NCBI GenBank assembly: GCA_963709775.1
Contig: CAVPXS010000001.1
Location: 124,001-188,000 of the forward strand
Reading direction: 5' to 3'
DNA from: Salinimicrobium sp963709775
GTDB taxonomy: Bacteria > Bacteroidota > Bacteroidia > Flavobacteriales > Flavobacteriaceae
DNA: 64,000 nt
Shown here: piece by piece, positions 26,403-34,121 of the stretch
Layout: each line of letters begins with the position of its first letter
How positions within the stretch are numbered: the first letter of the stretch is position 1
Position numbers and translations under genes: made by a program
Notes under the pieces: generated by a model
Database searches by the model: none
Seen by the model: the letters and a program-made list of their open reading frames with translations, nothing else
What the model was told of the DNA's origin: nothing

Positions 26403-26862
26403 GCCACGAATACACGAATAATTAGTAGCTCTCACTCGGATGTGTAAAACTGAATCGTAAAATATATGGCCAATATTTTATATAAAGATGAAAGTTATGC
26501 TGTTGTAGGTGCGCTGTTCGAAGTATACAACAATCTCGGGAGTGGTTTTTCGGAAATAGTATACAAGGATGCTTTGGAGTATGAACTTAAAAACAGGAAA
26601 ATTCAATTTACACGAGAAAAAGAATTTTCCGTTTCCTATAAAGATATCATTCTCCCACATAAGTTCTATGCAGATTTTGTGGTGGACGAAAAAATAATAT
26701 TAGAGATTAAAGCGGTGGAAACTTTGCATGATAAATTTTTTGCTCAGTGTATGAACTACCTGAAAGTTTCAAATTGCCGATTAGCAATTTTAGCCAATTT
26801 TCATAAAGATTTGCTTGACCATCGACGTATCATTTTATAGAAGTTATTCGTGAATTCGTGGC
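26403..26862. mobile_element. 460-bp cassette: GxxExxY gene bounded by 19-bp terminal inverted repeats
   Basis: Left end 26403-26421 (gccacgaatacacgaataa) and right end 26844-26862 are inverted copies with 18 of 19 matches. The only gene inside encodes a GxxExxY protein. The flanks, a tsaC-like gene and cca, are usual neighbours, so the unit looks inserted. Both outer flanks are A-rich (taaaaa...), which prevents a clear target duplication call. There is no transposase, so the unit is non-autonomous or uses an unknown mechanism. Confidence 0.6.
26466..26840 (+). CDS. GxxExxY protein (PDDEXK_3 nuclease-like family)
   Basis: A 124-residue protein with the name-giving motif NLGSGFSEIVYKDALEYEL near residue 22, followed by HKFYADFVVDEKIILEIKAV near residue 74, which carries the D-(x)n-ExK pattern of PD-(D/E)XK nucleases, and NYLKVSNCRLAILANF near residue 103. 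The fold predicts a metal-dependent nuclease, but no activity is established for the family. The gene fills a cassette with inverted-repeat ends. Its stop codon lies 3 bases before the right repeat, and the left repeat is 44 bases upstream of the ATG. Confidence 0.88.
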   Translation: MANILYKDESYAVVGALFEVYNNLGSGFSEIVYKDALEYELKNRKIQFTREKEFSVSYKDIILPHKFYADFVVDEKIILEIKAVETLHDKFFAQCMNYLKVSNCRLAILANFHKDLLDHRRIIL

Positions 26863-26881
26863 TAAAAAAAGAAAAAGAGAA

Positions 26882-28297
26882 GTGAACAACTATAAACAGG
26901 CACTAACCAACAACATCTTTAAAGTAATTTCTCTGGCTGCAAAAGAACTGGAGCTTGAGAGCTATGTGATTGGCGGATTTGTAAGAGATTACATTCTGCA
27001 ACGGGGAGAGCACAAGGATATAGATATAGTTACCGTTGGCAGTGGGATTGAACTTGCCCAAAAGGTCTCTTCACTGCTTCCGCATAAACCAAAAGTCCAG
27101 GTTTTTAAAAATTATGGGACGGCTATGCTTCGGGCATATGATATGGAGATAGAATTTGTTGGGGCACGTAAGGAAAGTTATAGTGAGGAAAGCAGAAATC
27201 CCGATGTGGAGCAAGGTACTCTTGAAGATGACCAGAATCGAAGAGATTTCACAATAAATGCTCTTGCATTAAGCCTTAACGAAGAAACCTACGGAAGTCT
27301 CCTTGACCCGTTCAACGGATTGCAGGACCTCAATGCCGGCGTTATTCGCACTCCGCTGGATCCCGACATTACATATTCTGATGATCCTTTGAGAATGTTG
27401 AGAGCTGTGCGATTTGCTTCTCAATTACAATTCAGGATCGAGAAAGATTCCCTGCAGGCTATCATCCGCAACAGGAGCCGACTTAAGATCATTTCCCGTG
27501 AAAGAGTAGTGGAGGAAATAAACAAGATCTTATTATCGAAGAAACCTTCGGTAGGTTTTAGTCATCTTCATAAAACAGGCCTTTTGAGATTGATCCTGCC
27601 AGAGCTTACGGCTTTGGAAGGCATAGATGAAATGGAAGGTCAGCGGCATAAAGACAATTTTTGGCACACGCTGGAGGTGGTAGATAATATTTCAGAAAAT
27701 ACAGATGACCTTTGGTTGCGTTGGGCTGCATTACTCCACGATATAGGAAAAGCTCCCACAAAGAAATTTGACGAAAAACTGGGATGGACCTTCCATGGTC
27801 ATGAGTTTGTGGGCTCTAAAATGGTATACAAGCTCTTCAAGCGGCTAAGAATGCCATTGAATGAAAAGATGAAGTTCGTGCAGAAGATGGTTTATATGAG
27901 TTCACGGCCTATAGTTCTTTCACAGGATGTGACAGATTCGGCCGTACGCAGGCTCATATTTGATGCAGGAGAAGACATTGAAGATCTCATGACCTTGTGC
28001 GAAGCCGATATAACTACCAAGAATCCCCGTAGGTACCGCAAATATCACAACAACTTTAAAGTCGTTAGACAAAAGATAAAAGAAGTTGAGGAACGGGACC
28101 ACGTTCGGAATTTTCAACCCCCGGTATCGGGAGAAGAGATCATGGAAACTTTTGATCTTAAACCTTCCCGGGAAATTGGAATAATTAAAGATGCCATTAA
28201 AGAAGCTATTTTAGAGGGGGTGATCCCCAATGAATATGACGCTGCCAAAGAATATATGCTTCAAAAAGGCAAAGAAATAGGTTTATCTCCCAATTAG
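26882..28297 (+). CDS. cca: CCA tRNA nucleotidyltransferase / poly(A) polymerase-type with HD domain
   Basis: About 471 residues. N-terminal nucleotidyltransferase domain: YVIGGFVRDYILQRGEHKDI with the DxD metal site near residue 32, then RRDFTINALALS (the RRD motif) and the SDDPLRMLRAVRFASQLQF helix. C-terminal HD domain: HTLEVVDNI and RWAALLHDIGKAPTK. It adds or repairs the CCA end of tRNA; the HD part suggests phosphohydrolase activity. I choose the GTG at 26882 (NNYKQALTNNIFKV follows) because the GTG at 26858 lies inside the right repeat of the upstream cassette and would add a Lys/Arg-rich tail. The insertion ends only 19 bases upstream, so expression signals may have been altered. Confidence 0.9.
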   Translation: MNNYKQALTNNIFKVISLAAKELELESYVIGGFVRDYILQRGEHKDIDIVTVGSGIELAQKVSSLLPHKPKVQVFKNYGTAMLRAYDMEIEFVGARKESYSEESRNPDVEQGTLEDDQNRRDFTINALALSLNEETYGSLLDPFNGLQDLNAGVIRTPLDPDITYSDDPLRMLRAVRFASQLQFRIEKDSLQAIIRNRSRLKIISRERVVEEINKILLSKKPSVGFSHLHKTGLLRLILPELTALEGIDEMEGQRHKDNFWHTLEVVDNISENTDDLWLRWAALLHDIGKAPTKKFDEKLGWTFHGHEFVGSKMVYKLFKRLRMPLNEKMKFVQKMVYMSSRPIVLSQDVTDSAVRRLIFDAGEDIEDLMTLCEADITTKNPRRYRKYHNNFKVVRQKIKEVEERDHVRNFQPPVSGEEIMETFDLKPSREIGIIKDAIKEAILEGVIPNEYDAAKEYMLQKGKEIGLSPN

Positions 28298-28325
28298 TTT
28301 ATGCTATACTTTCACATGTACCCCT

Positions 28326-29340
28326 ATGAAAGACAATAAAAAGGTAGTTTACTGGCTGTTTACCGGCTGTTTCTTGATTTTTGTAATGGTTGTAGTTGGA
28401 GGCATCACCCGCCTTACCAACTCCGGACTTATCCATTTCGGATTATAAATTGATCACCGGCACTATTCCTCCCCTCACAGAGGAGCAATGGGTCGCCGAA
28501 TTTGAATTTTACAAGCAGTTCCCCGAATATCAAAAACTGCATTACCACTTTACCCTTGAAGATTTTAAGGGCATCTACTTCTGGGAATGGTTGCACAGGC
28601 TTATTGGCCGCCTTATTGGCCTCGTATTTATTATTCCATTTCTTTATTTTCTCTTCAAAAAACAACTTACTAAGCCTACGATCTACAAATCCTTAGTGTT
28701 ACTCTTTTTAGGAGGTTTCCAGGGATTTCTGGGATGGTATATGGTAAAAAGCGGCCTGGTAGATATGCCTTCGGTTAGTCATTACAGGCTGGCGGCACAT
28801 TTGACCACTGCCTTTGTCACTTTTGCATACTGCTTCTGGGTGGCCATGGACTTGATCTATCCAAAGAAAAAACAAATAAACAAGAGCTTCAGGAATCTTG
28901 TATGGGTGGGAATGATCATCCTGCTGCTTCAAATTATATGGGGAGCTTTCGTGGCAGGTTTGGATGCCGGTTGGATCCATAACTTCTGGCCCTGGATGAC
29001 CGGCGGGGAATGGGTACATGAAACCGTTTATATAGAACAGAATCCTCTCTGGAGGAATTTCATTGAAGGAAAAAGTGGCGTGCAGTTCGTACACCGTTAC
29101 CTGGCATATGTTGTGGTTGCAATAATCCTTTATATCTGGTACAGATCGCGGAACCTGCAACTCACCCTTCCGCAGCAAAGAGGAGTGCAATGGCTTGTGG
29201 GACTGGTCTTTCTTCAGTTCCTTCTCGGCGTGCTCACGCTCATTTATGCTGTGCCTTTGTGGCTTGGCGTCGCGCACCAGGTAGGAGCTTTTTTCCTGCT
29301 CACCGCGATGACTTTTACCCTGCATAGATTTAGTCGTTAG
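28326..29340 (+). pseudogene. ctaA: heme A synthase (COX15/CtaA family), frameshifted near the start
   Basis: The ATG at 28326 opens a first membrane helix and VVVGGITRLTNSGL, then runs to TAA because of one extra base near 28431. The next frame carries on SISDYKLITGTIPPLTEEQW and seven further membrane helices, with the conserved His in EWLHRLIGRLIGL near residue 104, HYRLAAHLTTAF, FVHRYLAYVVV and GVAHQVGAFFLLTAM, the haem-ligand His pairs. Corrected length is about 337 residues, normal for the Bacteroidota form. CtaA converts heme O to heme A for aa3-type oxidases. A truly broken copy would matter for respiration, so a sequencing insertion is the simpler reading. Confidence 0.88.
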
Positions 29341-29363
29341 CTGAAATTTCTCATCTAAAAATG

Positions 29364-29371
29364 TATCTTTG
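29364..29371 (+). promoter_or_regulatory. -7 promoter box (TAnnTTTG)
   Basis: TATCTTTG followed by CA, a perfect match to the consensus, 20 bases before the ATG at 29392 and just after the ctaA stop. The -33 region is not clear. Confidence 0.5.
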
Positions 29372-29391
29372 CAATCCAATTTTTTTGACTT

Positions 29392-29901
29392 ATGCTGTAT
29401 AGATTTAGAATTATCCTTGATGCCGAAGAAGATGTGTTCCGTGACATAGAAATTATGTCTGAAAACACCTTAGAAGATTTACATAATACCATACTGCAAT
29501 CCTTTGGGTTTGACGGCACCGAGATGGCTTCTTTCTACATAAGTGATGACGAATGGAACCAGGGGGAAGAAATTTCCCAGTTCGATGTCACCGAAGGCAC
29601 AGGCTCTGTAAGGCTCATGAACGAAACGACCCTTGACAGTGTGGTTTCTGAAGCACAAACCAAGCTTATTTACGTTTACGATTTCTTTAGCATGTGGACT
29701 TTCCTTGTGGAACTGGCCGAGATCGCAGAACCCGATCCTCAAATGGATTACCCAAACCTGCTGTTTGTCCATGGGCAGCTACCTACAGCCGCTCCAGAGA
29801 AAGAATTCCAGGCCGAAGAAGACGATCTTAGTCTTGACTATGATGATGATTTTGATGTAGACGATTACGACGATCTTTCTTTCGACGAGAATTGGAACTA
29901 G
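29392..29901 (+). CDS. pRiA4b ORF-3 / IS1096 passenger-like family protein
   Basis: A 169-residue acidic soluble protein. MLYRFRIILDAEEDVFRDIE and LEDLHNTILQSFGFDG are the family's N-terminal beta-alpha pattern, followed by KLIYVYDFFSMWTFLVELAE. The last 30 residues are almost all Asp/Glu/Tyr. Despite the mobile-element names used for this family, this version is a conserved single-copy chromosomal gene in Bacteroidota, and no transposase or inverted repeats surround it. Function unknown. It has its own TATCTTTG box upstream. Confidence 0.78.
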   Translation: MLYRFRIILDAEEDVFRDIEIMSENTLEDLHNTILQSFGFDGTEMASFYISDDEWNQGEEISQFDVTEGTGSVRLMNETTLDSVVSEAQTKLIYVYDFFSMWTFLVELAEIAEPDPQMDYPNLLFVHGQLPTAAPEKEFQAEEDDLSLDYDDDFDVDDYDDLSFDENWN

Positions 29902-29961
29902 CTTAAATTTTTCTATTTTTCCGCCTTTATTAATCCGGTAACTTAACCGCACCTTTTCAAT

Positions 29962-31020
29962 ATGATCAATTTATATAACGCTCACATTGACTCTCTTTCT
30001 ATTCATAGAGTTGGCAACAAAAGCCGGAACGAGAACATTTTCCTTTCCGCCCAACCCTTTCATCTGAATGACGAGATCACTCCCCTTGTAAAAGAGTATT
30101 TTCTGAAGCCGTTTCGTGATAAAGAGGAAAATTACTTTCAGTTTTCTAATGACGTGGATGTGGAATTCAACCCATTGTTCGAGATAGCCGGAAAGATATT
30201 TGACAACCCGCAGGCAATCCACGAACAGTCAAAAAAGATCACGACACTGCTTTTTGAACAGTCGGCCCACCCGCACATCAAAAGCGGAGAGGTCTATGTT
30301 GTATTTTTTGACAACATGATGCTCGACAATGAAAAAACTACCGCTATCGGGATTTTTAAATCTGAATTAAAGCATGATTTCCTTCAGTTTCAGGAAAAGG
30401 AGAGCATTCTGGAAATGATCATTCAGCAGGGAATTAACCTGAACAAGCTGGATAAAGGAGCTCTTATCTTCAACAAAAACCGCGAAGAAGGTTTTAAAAT
30501 TCTTTCGGTCGATTCCAACAGGTATGACACCAAATACTGGCTGGAGAATTTCCTGGGAGTTGATGTCATGGCCGATGATAATTTTCACACCAAGAAATAT
30601 TTGAAATTCTGTCAAAATTTCGCCAAAGACGTAGTGCTTCCTGCGGAAGATAAAAAAGAGGAAGTGATGTTCATGAACCGAAGTGTGGATTATTTCGCAA
30701 AGAATGATGATTTCGAGGAAACTGCATTCCTGAATTCAGTTATTGATAACCCTGCGCTTTTACCCGAATTTCAGAATTACAAAACTGAAAAAGCACCAAA
30801 ATACAAGATCGAGGATCTTACCAGTTTCCCTATTTCAAACACGGCGGTAACTTCTGCCCGCAAGTCGATCAAGAACGTCATCAACCTCGACACGAACATC
30901 CAGATCAAAATGGACTTCATCAATCCCGAGTCGGCTGAAAAGTTCGTGGAAAAAGGCTGGGATGAAGAAAGGCAGATGTATTATTACCTGGTGTACTTCA
31001 ACAAGGAACAGAAAAGTTAG
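29962..31020 (+). CDS. nucleoid-associated protein (NdpA/YejK family)
   Basis: A 352-residue soluble protein matching the 37-kDa nucleoid-associated family: NAHIDSLSIHRVGNKSRNE at the N-terminus, HPHIKSGEVYVVFFDNM near residue 98, and a C-terminal domain with IQIKMDFINPESAEKFVEKG near residue 311. The Bacteroidota members are diverged from E. coli YejK. Role is presumed to be DNA-associated, with no demonstrated activity in this phylum. The gene stands alone and ends at a strong palindromic terminator. Confidence 0.82.
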   Translation: MINLYNAHIDSLSIHRVGNKSRNENIFLSAQPFHLNDEITPLVKEYFLKPFRDKEENYFQFSNDVDVEFNPLFEIAGKIFDNPQAIHEQSKKITTLLFEQSAHPHIKSGEVYVVFFDNMMLDNEKTTAIGIFKSELKHDFLQFQEKESILEMIIQQGINLNKLDKGALIFNKNREEGFKILSVDSNRYDTKYWLENFLGVDVMADDNFHTKKYLKFCQNFAKDVVLPAEDKKEEVMFMNRSVDYFAKNDDFEETAFLNSVIDNPALLPEFQNYKTEKAPKYKIEDLTSFPISNTAVTSARKSIKNVINLDTNIQIKMDFINPESAEKFVEKGWDEERQMYYYLVYFNKEQKS

Positions 31021-31076
31021 ATGAAGAGCTAAGACCGCTTCGCTACAAGAAACAAGAGCCAAGACTAAAAAGGGAA

Positions 31077-31112
31077 GGGTCTCAAAAATGACATTTTTGA
31101 GACCCTCTTTTT
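31077..31112. terminator. palindromic terminator, full copy of the recurrent caaaaatgacatttttg element
   Basis: A perfect 14-base stem gggtctcaaaaatg / catttttgagaccc around a single A (31077-31105), then ctctttttatt. The same core occurs at 50.25 kb and in part elsewhere. It lies between the convergent nucleoid-protein gene and the minus-strand gene at 31143 and can serve both. Confidence 0.9.
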
Positions 31113-31115
31113 ATT

Positions 31116-31143
31116 ATTCCTTATTCCTTAATCCTTAATCCTT
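31116..31143. repeat. four tandem heptamers
   Basis: attcctt, attcctt, aatcctt, aatcctt in a row, the last base touching the stop codon of the minus-strand gene. A short tandem array directly behind the palindromic terminator; possible slippage site. Confidence 0.6.
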
Positions 31144-32204
31144 TAAATGAGTCTTTTCATATTCACATCTTCATAATTTCTTTTCACGAAATCAAGAGCT
31201 GTTCTTATGATCTGTCCCATGGAGCGTGCTCTTTTGAATTTCATATCGCTGGAGAAATCATAAAGCTCTTTGCGAAGTTGTTTTACATTCGACTCATTTG
31301 AGATCTGGTCGTTAAGGATGCAGCGCATTAATTCCTTGTAGCGGGATTGGGCGTTGATGATCCTTTTTGCCAGCAGGGAGCGTTCTTCCCTCCTATATTG
31401 CTCTATAGAGGATTCCTGCAGCTTTTCCTGCACCAGTTGTACCATCTTTAAATTCTCTTTAAAGAATTGCGGCCTGTATACCTTTAAACTCCCTTCAAAA
31501 CATTGCTGATCAAAATCGATGGCTCTTATTTGATACTCCACATGATCAAAATCGTGAGTGGGAATGATCACATAGTTGTAGGATCGCATGTCTCCCAAAA
31601 GCCGGATCGTGCAGCTTTCATTGAATTTTACGAATTGTTTCGCAATTTGCGTTTTCGCCCGGTCATCACACATTGGCAGTTCATCTTCAATAAATACATC
31701 GCCCGGGATCCCGGCAATATGCTCCTCAATTAAGGTATCCCGGTACACCAGGAAATTGATCCTGTGCGGGGAAAGTATATGTTCAAATTCAAGCCCGTAG
31801 ATACGAGAGGCATCTGCTTTTTTAACGTAGAAATAGGTGAAACTGTCGTTGAGAATGTTTCGGATCTTTACACGGAAAGGCTTTGAATTTCCGAAGGTGC
31901 AATAGTCTATTGCATCCACATTAAGAAACTCCAGCGAATCGTCACTCCCATCGGAATGAAGGATGGTGTAAACCTGCTTCAGGCTGTTGTCAATATCATC
32001 CCTTTCATAATCGGGATAATAGCAACGTACCCAAAAGGTATCTTCATCATGTTGATCATAAACTACAATGGAACCTGAAAACCTCAGCAGATCATCGTAA
32101 AAGACGGGAATTTTAGTGTTGCGATTATATTTTGCGAGGTATTTATGGAACCGGTCATTTACCGGAAAGGATGGTTTTTTCTTTGACATTAATTTTTCCT
32201 GCAT
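31143..32204 (-). CDS. conserved flavobacterial protein of unknown function
   Basis: About 353 residues from the ATG at 32204 (alternatives: the ATG at 32189, or a TTG at 32255). No signal peptide or membrane helix; predicted cytoplasmic. The middle has mixed strand and helix segments (DTFWVRCYYPDYERDDIDNS, FTYFYVKKADASRIYGLEFE), and the C-terminal third is helical and rich in Arg/Lys/Glu, with MKFKRARSMGQIIRTALDFV near the end. I do not recognise a named domain. It is divergent from the ABC transporter pair, which starts 91 bases away, so the genes may share a promoter region. Confidence 0.7.
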   Translation of the reverse strand: MQEKLMSKKKPSFPVNDRFHKYLAKYNRNTKIPVFYDDLLRFSGSIVVYDQHDEDTFWVRCYYPDYERDDIDNSLKQVYTILHSDGSDDSLEFLNVDAIDYCTFGNSKPFRVKIRNILNDSFTYFYVKKADASRIYGLEFEHILSPHRINFLVYRDTLIEEHIAGIPGDVFIEDELPMCDDRAKTQIAKQFVKFNESCTIRLLGDMRSYNYVIIPTHDFDHVEYQIRAIDFDQQCFEGSLKVYRPQFFKENLKMVQLVQEKLQESSIEQYRREERSLLAKRIINAQSRYKELMRCILNDQISNESNVKQLRKELYDFSSDMKFKRARSMGQIIRTALDFVKRNYEDVNMKRLI

Positions 32205-32294
32205 ACCCTGAATTTCCTCAAAAATAAGACTTCTTTTTCTTTCGGCCTGTAACAAAACGTTAACTTAGGCGTCAAATGTTAAAACCGATTTATT

Positions 32295-33197
32295 TTGAGT
32301 ACAATTCTTCGTCTTAACAATCTCACCAAAAGATTTGGTCCCGTTACTGCGGTCAAGGATCTTTCCTTCTCCATTGAAAAAGGAAATGTTTACGGCATTC
32401 TTGGTCCAAACGGAAGTGGAAAATCTACCACCCTTGGAATCGTTTTAAATGTGGTGAATAAAACCAGCGGCGACTTCCAGTGGTTCGATGGTACGCAAAG
32501 CACCCACCAGGCCCTTAAGAAGGTAGGAGCTATAATTGAGCGTCCAAATTTTTATCCTTACATGACGGCTGCCCAAAACCTGAAGCTGGTATGTAAGATC
32601 AAAAATGTGGCTTCCAATAATATCGATGAAAAACTGGAGTTAGTTGGACTGTTAGACAGAAAGAATAGCAAATTCCGCACTTTTTCCCTGGGTATGAAGC
32701 AACGGCTCGCCATTGCCTCTGCTCTACTTAATGATCCCGAAATTTTAATTCTGGATGAACCTACCAACGGCCTCGACCCGCAGGGAATACACCAAATAAG
32801 GGAGATCATAACCAGGATCGCCTCTACAGGCACCACCATTTTACTTGCCTCTCACTTGCTGGACGAGGTAGAAAAAGTTTGTACTCACGTAGTGATCATT
32901 CGCAAAGGCGAGAAATTGTACAGCGGACCTGTAGACCAAATGAACGCAAGTTTCGGCTTTTTTGAACTGAAGGCATCCAATGAAGAGAAACTACTGGCAC
33001 TTCTTGATTCCCATCCCGCATTTGGGAAGGTGGTCCAAAAAGGGGAACTTATCACTGCTTTCCTGGAAGAACCTCTAGAACCGGAAGCTCTCAACACCTA
33101 CCTCTTTGAGAACGGATTAATCCTTTCACAACTCGTAAAACGTAAGGAAAGCCTTGAAGAACAATTCCTAATGTTAACTAACCAAATTTCTGCCTAA
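32295..33197 (+). CDS. ABC transporter ATP-binding protein (ABC-2 exporter type)
   Basis: A 300-residue ATPase: Walker A GPNGSGKSTTLG near residue 38, Q-loop region, signature FSLGMKQRLAIASALL near residue 131, Walker B ILILDEPTNGLDP near residue 151, and the switch His in LLASHLLDE. The C-terminal 80 residues form the accessory domain typical of drug or antibiotic-type exporters. Start is TTG at 32295 (MSTILRLNNLTKRFG); no ATG lies between it and the Walker A. It overlaps the permease gene by one base (TAATG). Substrate unknown. Confidence 0.9.
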   Translation: MSTILRLNNLTKRFGPVTAVKDLSFSIEKGNVYGILGPNGSGKSTTLGIVLNVVNKTSGDFQWFDGTQSTHQALKKVGAIIERPNFYPYMTAAQNLKLVCKIKNVASNNIDEKLELVGLLDRKNSKFRTFSLGMKQRLAIASALLNDPEILILDEPTNGLDPQGIHQIREIITRIASTGTTILLASHLLDEVEKVCTHVVIIRKGEKLYSGPVDQMNASFGFFELKASNEEKLLALLDSHPAFGKVVQKGELITAFLEEPLEPEALNTYLFENGLILSQLVKRKESLEEQFLMLTNQISA

Positions 33198-34081
33198 TGC
33201 TACGATTACTTAACATAGAATATCACAAACTACGCTATAGTAAATCTTCGAGGGTTTTGGTCACCACCTACTTTATCCTCATTACTTTTATTGCGCTCAT
33301 AGCATCTATAGAATTCAATTTTGGAAATGTAAACTTCAGGCTGGCAGACCAGGGGATATTTAATTTTCCTTACATATGGCATTTCAACAGCTATATTGCT
33401 GCTACTCTAAAGCTATTCCTGGCCATTGTGATCGTTTCCATGATGTCCAACGAATACAGTAACCGTACAATAAAGCAAAATCTTATTGACGGCTTAAGTA
33501 AAAAGGAATTCATCCTTTCAAAATTCCTTACTGTTGTTTCTTTCGCACTGTTATCAACGCTTTTCCTGTTCATAGTTTCTTTGATTCTTGGCCTGTCTTT
33601 TTCAGATTATACAGAGATGAACATCATCTTTTCTGATATGGAATACTTGCTGGCCTACTTTATCAAGCTAACCGGGTTCTTCGCTTTTTGTATGTTCCTG
33701 GGAATTTTCGTGAAAAGATCGGCTTTTGCGCTGGGTTTCCTCTTCATTTGGTGGATCCTTGAAAGTATCGTAAGGGGAGTTATGGAGTATAAGGTCTTCA
33801 GGGATTCTAACATTGCCGAAAATATTGCTCAATTTTTTCCACTGGAATCTATGGCTTTGCTTGTTAAGGAGCCTTTTACCAGACTTAACGCGGTACAATC
33901 GGCAGCCACTCAATTGGGATCAGAGATCACGAAGGACTATTCCATTCACTGGTATCAACTTCTTATTGTGATCCTGTGGATATGTTATCTTCGTTTACCT
34001 CTCTTATTTACTGCTGAAGAAGAGGGATCTTTAACCGGCCTGATCTTAAACTTTTTAGGAGCAGGCAATATTTGTTGGTAG
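33197..34081 (+). CDS. ABC-2 type transporter permease
   Basis: A 294-residue membrane protein with about six hydrophobic segments, an N-terminal MLRLLNIEYHKLRYSKSSRV cytoplasmic start typical of ABC-2 permeases, and NEYSNRTIKQNLIDGLSKKE after the second helix, a motif of this exporter class. It pairs with the overlapping ATPase gene to form a homodimeric or 2+2 exporter in the inner membrane. The substrate cannot be inferred. The uvrB promoter overlaps its last codons. Confidence 0.87.
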   Translation: MLRLLNIEYHKLRYSKSSRVLVTTYFILITFIALIASIEFNFGNVNFRLADQGIFNFPYIWHFNSYIAATLKLFLAIVIVSMMSNEYSNRTIKQNLIDGLSKKEFILSKFLTVVSFALLSTLFLFIVSLILGLSFSDYTEMNIIFSDMEYLLAYFIKLTGFFAFCMFLGIFVKRSAFALGFLFIWWILESIVRGVMEYKVFRDSNIAENIAQFFPLESMALLVKEPFTRLNAVQSAATQLGSEITKDYSIHWYQLLIVILWICYLRLPLLFTAEEEGSLTGLILNFLGAGNICW

Positions 34082-34102
34082 CTTTAAAATTGGTTATTTT
34101 TG
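34071..34102 (+). promoter_or_regulatory. uvrB promoter: -33 TTTG, 20-base spacer, -7 TATTTTTG
   Basis: TTTG at 34071-34074 and TATTTTTG at 34095-34102 fit the Bacteroidota primary-sigma consensus TTTG-N19-21-TAnnTTTG in both sequence and spacing. The -33 box lies inside the last codons of the permease gene. The ATG of uvrB is 20 bases downstream of the -7 box. Confidence 0.75.
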
Positions 34103-34121
34103 CAGGTCAGCAAAAAATCCT

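Noticed and set aside
29392..29901. Insertion sequence, because the encoded family is often named after IS1096 or plasmid pRiA4b
   Set aside because: No transposase, no terminal inverted repeats, no target duplication; it is a conserved chromosomal single gene in this phylum.
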